A DNA stretch of 64,000 nt from Takakia lepidozioides (GCA_030704615.1 CM060731.1:84548756-84612755), one strand, 5' to 3'; positions 34,201 through 44,710 are shown, counted from the first letter of the stretch. Program-made: numbers and translations. The notes: generated by a model not told the origin, from the sequence alone.

Positions 34201-34809
34201 TACGGGATTCAGGGAATGCCGGAGCCTCCGGGCGTCTGGCCTGTTGCACCGGGCTGCAGCCTCTCTCAGAATGAGGCGGATGCTCTATCTGCAGTAGGAT
34301 TTTGAATGGTGCAACGCACAGACATCCCGGCCCACGCATTTCTAGTTCCTCAGACCCAGCCATTGCAGACTGCTCGGTCCAGTAGAGACGGATTGGACAA
34401 TTCTGCACATCCCACAATGCGATTCGGAAGAGTGAAGAGACGACACCCTCCCAACAAGTTGAATGAGACTCGGATTGCCAATGCTCTTGGGATGGCTTGC
34501 ACTATTCAGAGCTCCGTGGACGTACCTCCACCCGGCCTTGGGCGTGTTTATCGGATGGCAACGGCCGGCTCGACTGTACGCGACGATGTATACACAATTA
34601 CGATTGGAGTGGAGCCGACTTGCAATTGTACGGACTTCTCGTTGATGGAAACAAAGAAGGGTTCAAAGTATTATCCGTGCAAGCATCTGTATTACATTTA
34701 CCTGAAGAGGTTGAGGATGAACGTGACTATTGATGACTTTATTCATGCACCGGCGTTGAGCGTGAACGAGTTGCACAAACTCCTCCTTAGGGATTCCAGA
34801 AATCATTGA
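31221..34809 (+). pseudogene. el2 MULE transposase (MuDR-like, SWIM zinc finger)
   Basis: The best-preserved transposase of the window. The ATG at 31221 (MAENPSATVYCPPHEHRASH) aligns with el1. Order: CRV-EKYLCVRYHLKPGSVF; a variable Ser-rich region; MLTDMDRKHDGHHWCVTKT; a Cys/His region (CFSPTCFHF ... HVGSHCHKLARG); GRGSDMHSILEVKRRCGYDY; the DDE core with WVMFDHIKRI, GFMADNAQANW and CGFHFLQNL; an intron at 33305-33390 (GTGAGT...TGCAG); CLDSDTDMPTTNMAESVHSSW; and a SWIM finger CNCTDF...YPCKH (about 34620-34690). Three breaks are seen: a small indel near 32140-32160, a TGA for Trp at about 33200, and a TGA for Arg at 34303-34305. Few changes separate it from an open gene, so it decayed recently. 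Confidence 0.88.
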
Positions 34810-34964
34810 TGGGCAAAGGGAATCCTCCATATGGATATTTTCAATTGCATTTTCATGTATCAGACTTTTTTTTCCAGTGTAATGAAATGCACCCCAAAAC
34901 TCCTGGAATGAGGCAATATTCCATTCAAACTGAGATCCAACAGAAGCAGTAGTCGGGTCATTTC

Positions 34965-35365
34965 TGGAAAAATGGCGCCGAATTTCTCTATTTTGGGCCG
35001 AAAACTGGCTAAGTCCCAACATGCACTGGTACCCCTGTGTCTGGAAAAATGACGCCGAATTTCCCTATTTTGGGCGAAAACTGGCTAAGTCCGAACATGC
35101 ACGGGAACGATGTCTGGAAAAATGGCGCCGAATTTCCAGTTACATGGCCCAGAACTACCCAACATCTGTGCAATCCCCGGCACCATGTACCGAAATTCGG
35201 CGCCACTTTTCCAAATTTTGGGCTTACACACCTGTCATGGGGGGACCTATAGCCGCGGAATTCGGCACCATTTTTCGCCAGAGAGACCTATTACCGCGAA
35301 ATACGTCGCGGTTTTTTCCGGTTACGGACCCTATTACCGCGAAATTTGGCCCCATTTTTGCACAT
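34965..35365. repeat. el2 right-side array of GGCGCCGAATTTCC sites
   Basis: About six sites lie 3' of the transposase. Examples are GGAAAAATGGCGCCGAATTTC near 34969 and 35114 with TTTTGGGCCGAAAACTGGCTAAGTCC-like spacers, CGAAATTCGGCGCCACTTTTCC near 35191, and diverged sites to 35360. The spacer word GGCTAAGTCC is the one found in the 24610-25885 array, so both derive from the same repeat family. Confidence 0.8.
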
Positions 35366-35390
35366 GTCGCTAGGAATTGGCATGAGCGGA

Positions 35391-35580
35391 AGACGAAATA
35401 TCATGAGCACAACTCTCAAAACTACAATTTGCCGAATAATATATTTGTTTTTTCTGACACATTCCATTAAATTAATGTTTTATAATGTTTTTTATTTTCG
35501 AAATTTGTACTTTTGCTCATGAAAACCGATTGTCTTGCTACTCCGCTCATGCCGCTCATGCTCATGAAATAGCTAACCTC
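35391..35580. repeat. el2 right terminal region with CATGAGC repeats
   Basis: CATGAGCGG and CATGAGC at 35393-35420 face CCGCTCATGCCGCTCATG and CTCATGAAATAGCTAACCTC at 35543-35580. The outermost 25-30 bp are the inverse of the el2 left tip. An AT-rich core lies between them. The same arrangement ends el1 at 48261. Confidence 0.8.
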
Positions 35581-35589
35581 CATTCGGAG

Positions 35590-37518
35590 CCTCTTCATCC
35601 TCATCAAGCTGCAAGTCTTCTTGGTCATCGGAGTCATCGTCATAAATGGCCCGGCCCTCAAAAGGCACCTCCGAATCATCCTCCGCCTCGTTGTCAATGG
35701 CCGTGTCTTCGTCTCCTTCTCCAACATCCGTATCTTCTAGAGCTTCATCATATAGGGTCCACGATGCATTGTCCGGTGCGTCATCATCCTCTTCTACCCC
35801 CTCTACCCAACCTCCATCATCAGCATCATTATGACCAGTCTCTCCGTCCACCGTAATTGCCTCACCCCATGGAGATCCGAGACCATGATAGATACGTCTT
35901 CCTCTTGGCTGAGCATGCACAACCACCTTCGAATTCCCCCCTCTTGTTTTGTCATCGGAGAAGAAAACTTGCTCTATGTCTGAAGGCCGTGAAAAAGGCT
36001 CATCGGAGGGACGATGAGTAGGGTTGAGCCTATCTGCATTGACGCGCATGAAACCACAATCATCTTGCACTAGTGTTGCGGATGGCCCCACAAGATGTGG
36101 CTGGAACCACCTTCCCTTGAAGAGAAAGAGGCCGGTACCTTGTATATTGAAGTTGGAGTATGCTCTCAAGCTCTCCAATGTACTCAAGTTTGCTCATAGC
36201 AGGTCGTGTATCTCCCTTGCCCCACACGGAGTCTTGCCAATATGTGGCACACAAGCCAGAACCAAAGGTTGTTTTGCGCTTCATGTCAAGAGCACGAATG
36301 CGGAAATGACGACCGTGAACCCAAACCGCCATGTATGAGGTCGCGAATTTAGAGAGGCCCCTTGCAATGTCTTGCACCAAATCTGAAACCACCTCTCATT
36401 GAGCAACGGCGTCATAAACTGAAGTCTGAAGCCACTGTTGGAATGAACTTAAAGGCTGCAATTCCATGGGCAAATTTTGTGAAGGAACATTCCGGCGGCC
36501 CGCTCCACGTCGTGGGCGTCTAGTAACCGGCCTTGGATGGTTCGGCCTCCATGCAAGCGTCTCCTCCTCTTGTTGCTGAACAAGATTATTGTATCTTGCC
36601 TCCCACTCATGTATGGATGGGGTGTTCTTCAGTATGAAGTCATGCGCTTGCTCAATCACCAAGGTCGGCAATTTTACCCTCTTCGATTTTTTGGGCAAAA
36701 CGATGTCCTTGGTTCGTGCATCCTCCTCTTCCTTCCACATCCAAGGGGCTTCCTCATCCACCCTTGCCATGTACTCCGTGCAATAGAACATAGCTTCTTG
36801 CAATGTATACCCCTCCGCCATGCTACCCTCCAGGTGCGCCATTTGTCTTACAAATCTTTTCAAAGTCTTCATATAACGCTCAAGGAAGTACATCCACCGA
36901 GAATGAGCGGGGCCGGCAATCAAAGCCTCTTCCACTAAGTGCACTACCAAGTGCACTTGGATGTCAAAGAAAGAGGGAGGAAGGTGCATCTCCAACATAC
37001 ACATTACCTCCGCCGCCTCCTTCTTCATGCGTGGAAAATCTGCTTCTTCCAACTCTTTTGAGCAAATCCACCGGAACAAGCCTCCCAATCTATAGATTGT
37101 CTCACGAACCTCGGGAGTCAATGTCCCACGTACTGCAATGGGCAAGATGTCTTGCACTAGGCAAGATGTCTTGCAATAGATTGTGGTAGTCATGAGACTT
37201 CAAACCATGGACCTCGTCTTCTTCGCTGAACTTCGTACGGAGGGATGACCCATAACCAGTTGGTGTTCGGACAACACTTATGGTGGCTATCACTTTCTTG
37301 TATTCCTCCTTTGTCCATTGCCAAGGTGCGCGCCTATACTTCCACCGTTCAACACCCTTTGGGTCCACACCATTTTGTTCGGCCCATAGATGGTGCATGC
37401 GACACTCCTCCTCAAGCTCCTTTTTAACACCGAGAGAATCTCCTTTTGCAGCCACTCCTTTCTTTGCCGGCGTGCCATGAAGAACCCGAAAAAAGGGATG
37501 AGCAGACATTCTTCTCAA
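35590..37518 (-). pseudogene. CACTA-A DUF4218 and DUF4216-like regions
   Basis: Minus-strand coding DNA continues TNP2. It begins RVLHGTPAKKGVAAKGDSLG, then PWQWTKEEYKK, then the DUF4218 signature LTPEVRETIYRLGGLFRWIC, CMLEMHLPPSFFDIQVHLV and HSRWMYFLERYMKTLKRFV. The C-terminal part resembles DUF4216 (YTAVWVHG-HFRIRALDMKRK, FKGRWFQP, VHAQPRGRRIYHGLG) and ends in a strongly acidic tail (DDSDDQEDLQLDEDEEAP) cut by el2 at 35589. A 20-bp tandem duplication (CAAGATGTCTTGC word, about 37143-37180) shifts the frame inside DUF4218. These regions accompany TNP2 in plant CACTA elements; their exact role is unknown. Confidence 0.85.
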
Positions 37519-37635
37519 TATGCATGGGATCTAGAAGATGGCGAATCTTCAGGTCCTACATATATCCCCACCCACAAAGACTTACAAATTTTTTTACATG
37601 AAAGTGACAATGCAACGCATACCAAATATGCAATA

Positions 37636-39851
37636 TCACATGCATGCATAGGGATATTGACGGTGTTTTTGTGGAATATGTACCGCCCAATATGGCAACT
37701 CGTAGAAGATTGAAAGTCGTTTCATGCCGGACACGTCCACTTCACCGTTCGTGCTCGCATGGGCCTCCTTCCATCGGTCCTCCCAAAACTGTCCGGACGG
37801 TGTCATAGGGGGGGGACGTACTTCCTTTTTGCCATCAAACAAGTGTTTCTCTCTTCTTCTCCATCGATGGCTCATAGGAAGAATTTTGCGGTAGTTGGGA
37901 TACACCATCTTGTGAAGATGGCGAGAGCTATGTGCATCAAGATCATCGCCACAATGCAAGCATGCATGGTACCCTTTGGTGCTTAGCCCCGAGCAAACAA
38001 TTAGTCATATACTACAATCCCGCCACATTAGCAAAAACAAAAAGTTGTCATGTGCATGGCCCATAATGCCATCTACCCCACTACAGTGCACAAGACTGTC
38101 GCCGCTACTTCAATCAATCCCAATTTTCATCGATATTATCCGGCATTGACAAGTGAATGTACGCGGGTTGTTCATGGGGAATATAATATACCTGGATAAT
38201 CATGCATTGTCCAAAACAAGATGCCTCTCATCTGAAAAGATTGTCCGGCCATAGGGTCAAGTGAAGCATCCAATGCCAGGACCCCCCTCCATAGCTCTTT
38301 AAGTTCATCAACAAGAGGTCGCAAGTACGTGTCCATGTTTGCCACTTGTTTTTTCCCTATGAGACATTCACATCATTGTTTCAATGCTCCACCAATATGC
38401 AGATTATACTACAAAATGAATTACACGTCTTACTCCATGATTATGTCATTCATCAATCTTGCATCCGAATTGCGTCAAAGATCAGAAGTTTAATGTAAAG
38501 TCGAAGGCAATAATAAACATGAAATGAGTACACTCACCTGGCACAATGGCAGCCAACATGATATGGCCTTTTTTAATTGAAAGATACGGAGGGATGTTGT
38601 AATTCACCATGGTCACCGGCCAAGTGGAATGACTACATGACTGGACAGAAAATGGGTTGACCCCATCCGAGGAGAAGCCGAGGTGGACATGTCGTGGGTC
38701 CTCCAAGAGAAAATGCCACATCTCTTCAATATGCCTCCATGCTTGTGAATCTTGTGGCCCGCACACCTTTCCCGGGGGCTCCGATGCGAGGCGTGCCATC
38801 TCATGAGTCTGGCCAATTCGGGGCTTCGGTACTGTGCCCTCAATCGCGGGATGATCGAAAAGGAAGTAATGTATTTTCTAGGATGAAATACCCCACGCCC
38901 CCCACATGTAATCATCCCATTAGCACACATAATACACACCCTTATGTCTTTCCCTTTATGCAGCCTCTCCCTCATTTGGGTGTGAATGGTCAAAACCAAA
39001 CGTCGCTCCTTCCACTCCTCACTCACTCCTTCCAAAACCACAATCAGATCTTGCATGAGTTTTACTCTCTAAACCCTAAACTTTGTGAATACACTTTACA
39101 TACATTGAGAAGATTAAGAAAATAATCTCCATGCGAGGGGGAATGGCGCTTATACCTTGCGTGGTACTTTTTCCCTTGGACATCATCCCGATATCGGTCT
39201 TTCTTGCACTTTGGGCACTTGGTGAGATGTGAATCATCTCTCTCCGTAGTATAGGGTTTTTATCACATGGACATGCATGAAAAATCTTATAGCCCATCCC
39301 CACAGAGTCCAAGACTTCGCGCGCCTCTTTCCGCGACCGTGGCATCTTGGGTTTCAAGTGTGGAGCAAGGATATAGTCTGCAATAGTTCGCATTATGGCA
39401 GACATCCCAACATTACTTATGCCAAATCGAATTTGAAGATTGAGCAAAAGTAAGATTGTTGAAAGTCGACTCACTTTCGCCCCTTCGTACAAGGGAGTTC
39501 TCGCCTCCCTCTCCATGTCATTTGAGGGGGCCATTTCAGGATCATCGATTGGCCGGTTCCCTCTTCATGGGATGCATCAGCGCCCACATGATGCATTAAG
39601 AGATCCTCCATGGCTTGCACATCCTCCTGGTTAATTCCATGCTCATTGTTGTTGTCACTGTCACTATCACTGTCATCGTCATCATCGTCCGTTACCGTGG
39701 GGGGTGGGGGGGGCGTCTCGCCCACGGCTCCCGCCTGATGTACTTGGGTTGTTTTCGGATGGGGTGCCAAGAAAAAGACCGGGAAGGGATGGACAAAGTC
39801 CTGATACGAACAAATGAACATAGGGACATATATTATAATGTGTCCTTGCAA
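37636..39851 (-). pseudogene. CACTA-A TNP2 transposase (Transposase_21)
   Basis: On the minus strand, an acidic leader (DDDDDSDSDSDNNNE) is followed by EREARTPLYEGAKVSRLSTI, ISNVGMSAIMRTIADYI and FHACPCDKNPI, the typical TNP2 N-terminus. Then the Transposase_21 core: DMSTSASPRMG/LGFSSDGVNPF, HSTWPVTMVNYNIPPYL, HIMLAAIVPG, then after an intron MDTYLRPLVDELKELWRGV and MRGILFWTMHDYPG, then CLHCGDDLDAHSSRHLHKMV. TNP2 catalyses excision and insertion at CACTA ends. Introns are GT-AG. Frame changes near 38650-38820 and 39100-39250 indicate decay. Confidence 0.85.
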
Positions 39852-40793
39852 CCATACACTTCATTATAAGCGAAATGCAAACAACAACCTTCAATGTGTG
39901 TGTGCATCAAATATGTCATTCAATAATTACATGTATGTGCGCAACGTACACGCATGCAAAGTTTCAAACCCAAACAAATCATTTGCCCCCCCAATGACGC
40001 ATTCACCCTATCAACCAATTTTTGTTTATTAATGTGAAAGAAAATCTCTCATGCCATTGCACCCAACAAACGGATGTGGCTCAAGCTTCATTTTTCTCTA
40101 CATGTGCTTAAATATGTGTGCAACACTGTACAAAGATCCAGCAGGAAAAAAATAAATAAATAAAAAAATGCCTCCCCAACGACGCACTCACCCTTGCACC
40201 AATTTTGAATTAAATCGAATTTAAATGAATTAAAATAAATATTTGCATTTAGAAATATATGATTGCGTTTTGAGGGGCGTAATGATTTTATTTTTAGCTC
40301 TATTTTGTTCTGTGACATCGGGCTTTGCACCACACATCCATAGCAAAAAATGGGACAAAAAAAATGGGAAAAAATAAGTGTGTTTCTAGGGTCACTTTTG
40401 CAAAACTCTCTATGAAGAGTGCATGAAATTGAAGATAACTCAACTTTGGAGTGCAAATGAGAGAACAAAATCTGGTTATGGGTCCAAATGACTTTTGTTT
40501 ACTCCCAAATTTTCACGCACATTGCATATGCTATCATTAAGCATATGGCTTGAAAATGGAATAAAAAAAAAAATCATCTGCAGGCGAAACACAATTTTCC
40601 GTCTCTATGACACGTAGCTGCGTTCAACACTAGAATGACCTATTGAATCAACTTGGTTCAAGCTCATATTTGGTCCACATGTGCATAAGTATGTTTAGAT
40701 CACATATGCAAAGTTGCAACCCACACGAGCAACAAGAAAAAATTTTACATCAATCGATTAATCGGATGTATACAAAGTACATCATGAGAATAT

Positions 40794-41386
40794 CTACAAT
40801 GCCCCTCTACACGATCCCTGTCTCAAAGGAACCCTATTTCTATCATACACATCCCACTCACGCTGTAATCGGAGGTCCCAATCATCCCGGAGAACTCGTA
40901 TGATGCAAATAGTTCGCTTGCCAGCCCTAATAGTCCTACTAGCACATGTCATCACAAACATGTGCATCCCCTCACAGTATACTGACGTATGACCACAAAA
41001 GCTCTCATGCCCATCGCTTCGCTCGTCCCATACTACATTGGTTCTCCTAGGATGACCAAAAGAACTATTGACCAGCCCAGCAACATTGCCGAAGATGTCG
41101 GGGTCACCATCACAAAATCTGATCTCAATGGGAGACAACCCCGTCTACGTACATCCTGTCCGTTGACACACAAAATGTAGGGTAGGATGTATGGGGCTTC
41201 GAGGCGTAATGTACGGAACTCCGCGGAGGTGTAGTATGGACCGTAGTAGGGAAACAAGTCCACCATGTTGTTTCTCCGAGGAGGAACCACAATATCATTG
41301 ACCGTGAATAAACCCCGACCCATAGCAGGGTCTGTAGCGGCTCTCACAACATACCGTCTCCCCCAATACTCGAACTCCACATTTTT
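40794..41386 (-). pseudogene. CACTA-A SET-like domain gene
   Basis: Minus-strand frames 41380-41033 and 41138-40794 read EFEYWGRRYVVRAATDPAMG, RGLFTVNDIVVPPRRN, FPYYGPYYTS, then FGNVAGLVNSSFGHPRRTNV, then MFVMTCASRTIRAGK and WDVYDRNR. The series GRGLF...I, GN-A-L-NS and A--TI-AG--L---Y is the backbone of SET domains (usual forms GRGLFA, RFINHSC and GEEL--DY). The NHS asparagine block reads NSS here. The GEEL region is broken by a shift in this copy but reads ELFASYEFSRDD in CACTA-B. SET domains methylate lysines or bind such sites. It lies upstream of TNP2 in both copies, so it belongs to this CACTA family. Confidence 0.65.
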
Positions 41387-41457
41387 CTCGGATGGGGGTG
41401 GGAGGGTCGAGATGATTCCCCCAACAACGAGGCTGGACGGTCCTCAGTAACATAGTC

Positions 41458-42025
41458 CTATGCGCTTCCATCGGGGGCGAGGATCCGGCTCAGGCCGCCC
41501 AAGCCGAAGGGGAGGAAACCTAGGGCGAAGCCGACCCCTCCTAGGGGTTCGGGGGGCACATGCACGTGGAGGTGGAGGTGGAGGTGGTGGTGGTGGGGAG
41601 GTGGAGGTGGTACTGCTGGTGGAGGAGATGAAAGTGGAGGTGGTTGAGGATGTATGTCGGAGGTGCAGCCGGGGTACAACGTCGGATCAGGCAAAGAAAC
41701 AGACGGGGGGGGGGAGGCCACAATCAGGGGACCGCCTGAGGAAACTGGAGGGGGGGGGGGGGGAGGGGGGGGGGGGGGGTGGCCTGCTCGTCGCCGGCCA
41801 TAACGCCTACGACACCTACGATACCCTCTCGACCCTACGCATCTCATCTACGTGCTGCTGGGGGAACCAACTGGTCACATCGGGCACATGCTCTGGCACA
41901 AATTCTGCAAGTAGACCGGCGCGAAATGCCTCCTGTGCAATGTGATTGCGAGCTTGGGCATCAAGTCGTGGCTGCAATGTGCGTAGTGAACGACGCATCA
42001 TACTTATGTCGTAATTTTGATTCAT
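41458..42025 (-). pseudogene. Proline-rich exon upstream of the SET-like domain (CACTA-A)
   Basis: Minus strand: MNQNYDISMMRRSLRTLQPR, LDAQARNHIAQEAFRAGLL, DVTSWFPQQHVDEMRRV, YRRCRRRYGRRRAGH, a long proline run (G-tract at about 41750-41780 on the plus strand), HHHHLHLHLHVHVPPEPLGG and FALGFLPFGLGGL. The same series occurs at 52378-52960. Low-complexity Pro/His stretches suggest a disordered linker. No catalytic domain was seen; it is probably the N-terminal part of the SET-like protein. Confidence 0.55.
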
Positions 42026-42105
42026 GTATGCTTACCAATCATACTATATTATTAGATAACCTAAATGTACCTTAAATGAATGTTAATGAGAGGGTGGGAA
42101 AAACA

Positions 42106-42504
42106 CTCACCTTTGCCGCATCCACAATCTTGTTCTTCTTGTAATGTTTTTCGACAACATGCGGTCGCCGCCTCGGTGGTCTGGTGCGCCCGGCGGTATC
42201 CGTTCCCAACACTTAGTGCACCAACACTCATTCCTGTCGGGGGGTCAAAGGTGGACGTGGTTGGACGGGGTGGCCCGCGAGGGGGCACCCGCGGCGCGCC
42301 CGACTCGATCCCGGAGTGTCAACATCCCTCCGCATCACCTGAAATTTGGCCCCAGTCCCTTCTACGATTGTGCCCGGCAGCCTGTATTGGATCAGGTGCA
42401 ATGGGTGCCTCCTCGCCACGAAAAATGGTCGCTCTAGGGCCACAATCGATATGTGGTACTACCTCCCCATCCTCGAGGGAGACGGGTCGATGTTTCCTCA
42501 CCAT
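42106..42504 (-). pseudogene. CACTA-A first exon
   Basis: The ATG at 42504 opens MVRKHRPVSLEDGEVVPHID, nearly identical to 7045. It continues with EEAPIAPDPIQAAGHNRRRD, then (shifted frame) RGPPRPTTSTFDPP and CCRKTLQEEQDCGCGKG, and ends at a GTGAGTGTTTT donor near 42107. The next exon starts near 42025. Function unknown. A frame change inside the exon shows it is broken. Confidence 0.5.
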
Positions 42505-43350
42505 CCCATCCTAATTAACACACACCACCAACACTTCATTTCTCAAAAACCGTTGGCAAAAACCCTATGCCTCAGCCTCGGGCTTTCAAAATTGGTACCA
42601 AAGGCGGAGCATCCCTATGGTGCTAGAGCCAAGACAATAAATCCTTCCTCTCGTTCTATCCCGGATGCTCACATTATGGAAAAATTTGTTGAGACCCAGC
42701 GCTTTGCGATTATCAGATTGAACCACATTTTGGGTATGTGAATCCTAATTACACACACCGTTTATCCTTTTAACCCCCAAGACCCACAACCAAAACCGCC
42801 AATCCAAAACCCAGCACCATAAAGAAAAGCAAACACCCTAACCCAGTACCATATGAAAAATAAATAAATAAAATAAAAACTAAGAAACCCAAAAGGCCCT
42901 AAACCCTAAATCCAGAAGGCCGGCCGTCGCCTCCTGCGACACCCTGGCGTCGCATGGACGACGAGTTTTTTTTTATTTTTTAACGGGGGTCGCACCCGCG
43001 ACGGACAGCCGTCGCGGGGGGCGACGTGTTTTTTTTATTTATGGGGCCGGGGGTCGCAAAACGACGGCCGCCGTCGCAATCTTCATTTTTTACATTTCAA
43101 AAAAGGGCGGGCGCAGGCGTGCGACGGCCGGGCGTCGGACGGGGTGCCCGCGCCTTTTTTTTTTCCCTAAGTGCTTGAAGCATCTCTTTCCCTCCCGTTT
43201 TTGTTTGTTCTTTGGGAGAGAGGTAGTTCAGAGTGGGGTTTAGGGTGGACGAGAACGCACCTGCTCCTGCTGCTGAGCCCGAGGTGGTCGCAAGGCCCCA
43301 AGGAGTTTGCCCCAATGCCGCTCCACCCCAAGGTAAGCAACCGCCTCCTC
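42505..43350. repeat. CACTA-A 5' leader with GCGACG repeats, duplicated at 7046-7905
   Basis: The leader upstream of exon 1 contains CCCTAAACCCTAAATCC (about 42899-42914), a block of GCGACG/CGTCGC repeats (42930-43140), and a conserved stretch ending GCTGAGCCCGAGGTGGTCGC ... CCCAAG|GTAAGC. The last part looks like a plus-strand exon with a GTAAGC donor at about 43334, encoding PAAEPEVVARPQGVCPNAA. It may be the first exon of the plus-strand gene that resumes at 46090. Confidence 0.5.
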
Positions 43351-43557
43351 CCTCACTTTCTGTCTTTCTTTCTTGCCCTAAGCACGGGCTGATGTCTCTC
43401 TCCCCTGTGTGGTAGGAACGCCGCGCAGAGGCGCGACCTAAACGAGCTGTGGTGAGCGGGGGGAGAGACGCCGCGCGGCGGGGACTGCGCCGCTGGCAGC
43501 CGTGACAACACCGCACAGCTCGCTTCAAGCACCAGCAGCAGCAGAGGTACGTCAGGG

Positions 43558-44710
43558 AAATTGCACTCTCCCCTTTCCTCTCTGCTTCTGTTTACTGTTC
43601 AAAGTTATCTTCTGCCCTGACTTTAAATTTAGGTCAAGTGCCAAGAGTGGGATAGACCCTTGAGCGCATCCATGATGTCCTCCCCCATGTCACAGACTGG
43701 AAACAGGTTTAGGGAAGTTTTCTTCCTAACTTCATTTTCATCGGACATTTTCTGTAACAGACATGGCTTTGACACTACACTCTCTAAAGTCAGGTTTTTC
43801 CAGCAAGGTCAAGACTTGCGTCCAGATTCAGATCCTTGAGAATCTCTTTTACTCTCTTCTCCCAGGGCTCACCCTGTTTGACAGGGCGGTCTTGTTTCCA
43901 AGATATATAGTCGATTAACTTAGGATATCTGGGGTTGGACATATGTTGCGCTGAACCCACCATCTGACCTTGAATTTAGGGTGTCGGGAGCTTAAAAGAG
44001 AGCAGCACAGAAGAGAGGGAGGGAGAGAGAGTGAGAGGGAGACATCAGGGGGCAACAAAGAAAAGAAAAGAAGGTGGGGGGGGGGGAGTGACTGAGCAGC
44101 TGCTGTTGCTCATCACCCCCCCCCCCCCCCCCCACATTCTCTCTTTTTTTCTTTGTTGCCCCCTCTCTTGGGGAAACAAAAGGACAGATCCTACCTCTGT
44201 CAGGGGCTGACATTGGTAGTAAGACTTACCTTCACATATAAATTAATCCGGGTTTTCCAGATATCCTCTACAAATCCCTTCACACAAGCATCAATCTGCT
44301 ATGTGTGAGATGCCCAAAAACTAGGCCTCAGAAGGGGCTGGCTTTTGGCTCAGCCTCAACTTTTTCAAAGTTAGTAAACAGAGGTACATGCACAATTCCG
44401 TTGATAGATTTGAAGAGAGCGTCTCTTTGGTGAGAGAACCCCGGACAGTGTATCAGAAAATGAGTACTGTCTTCAGATTGCCCACACAACGGGCAATTGC
44501 ACTCCTCCCTTTCCTCTCTGCTTCTGTTTGCTATTCAAAGGTAGGCTTCATGCCCTGAGTTTAAATTTCAGTCTAGTGCCGAGAGTGGGTAGACCCTTGA
44601 GGTCATCCAAGATGTCCTCCCCCATGTCACTGACTGGAAACAAGTTCAGGGAAGTTTTTTGCCTAACTTCATTTTCATCATACAATCTCATGGCAACAGA
44701 CATGGTTGGA
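43558..44710 (-). mobile_element. LINE C-terminal fragments, two copies
   Basis: Two related minus-strand copies (43558-43990 and 44494-44710) encode the end of a non-LTR retrotransposon reverse transcriptase. At 44500 the frame reads CNCPLCGQSEDSTHFLIHCP, a CxxC...H...C zinc-binding box typical of LINE ORF2 C-termini. The other copy keeps NPRYPKLIDYISWKQDRP and KRVKEILKDLNLD. A third copy is at 51146-51703. They are truncated at both ends. They lie in the spacer between the leader exon and the 46090 exon of the plus-strand gene. Confidence 0.5.
44047..44163. repeat. Long hairpin with G/C-tract arms
   Basis: GGGGGCAACAAAGAAAAG...GGTGGGGGGG on the left faces CACCCCCCC...CTTTGTTGCCCCC on the right, around GAGCAGCTGCTGTTGCTC. 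Stem arms are about 50 bp. The tracts may vary in length between reads. Confidence 0.7.

Larger units (their letters stand above)
21990..35580 (+). mobile_element. MULE el2, complete composite Mutator-like transposon
   Basis: The element is flanked by CATCCGGAG (21981-21989) and CATTCGGAG (35581-35589), a 9-bp target duplication with one mismatch as expected of Mutator-like elements. Ends are inverted: left GGGGGCTGTTATTTCATGAG, right in reverse GAGGTTAGCTATTTCATGAG, each followed by short CATGAGCGG repeats. Inside are a ParB/methyltransferase-like gene on the minus strand (29046-22207), a two-part central palindrome array (29262-30960), a SWIM transposase on the plus strand (31221-34809) and two further arrays (24610-25885, 34965-35365). 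It interrupts the last codons of CACTA-A. Both genes carry stops or frameshifts, so this copy cannot move by itself. Confidence 0.88.

Noticed and set aside
35391-35580. Independent MITE with CATGAGC inverted repeats
   Set aside because: The same sequence bounds el2 exactly at the TSD, so it is the right terminal region of the MULE and not a separate MITE.
35391-35580. Helitron 3' end (CTAA after a hairpin)
   Set aside because: A 9-bp duplication flanks the element, whereas Helitrons make none and insert between A and T.
41750-41780. G-quadruplex regulatory site in the G-tract
   Set aside because: The tract is a run of proline codons on the minus strand in a region rich in simple sequence; nothing else points to a regulatory role.
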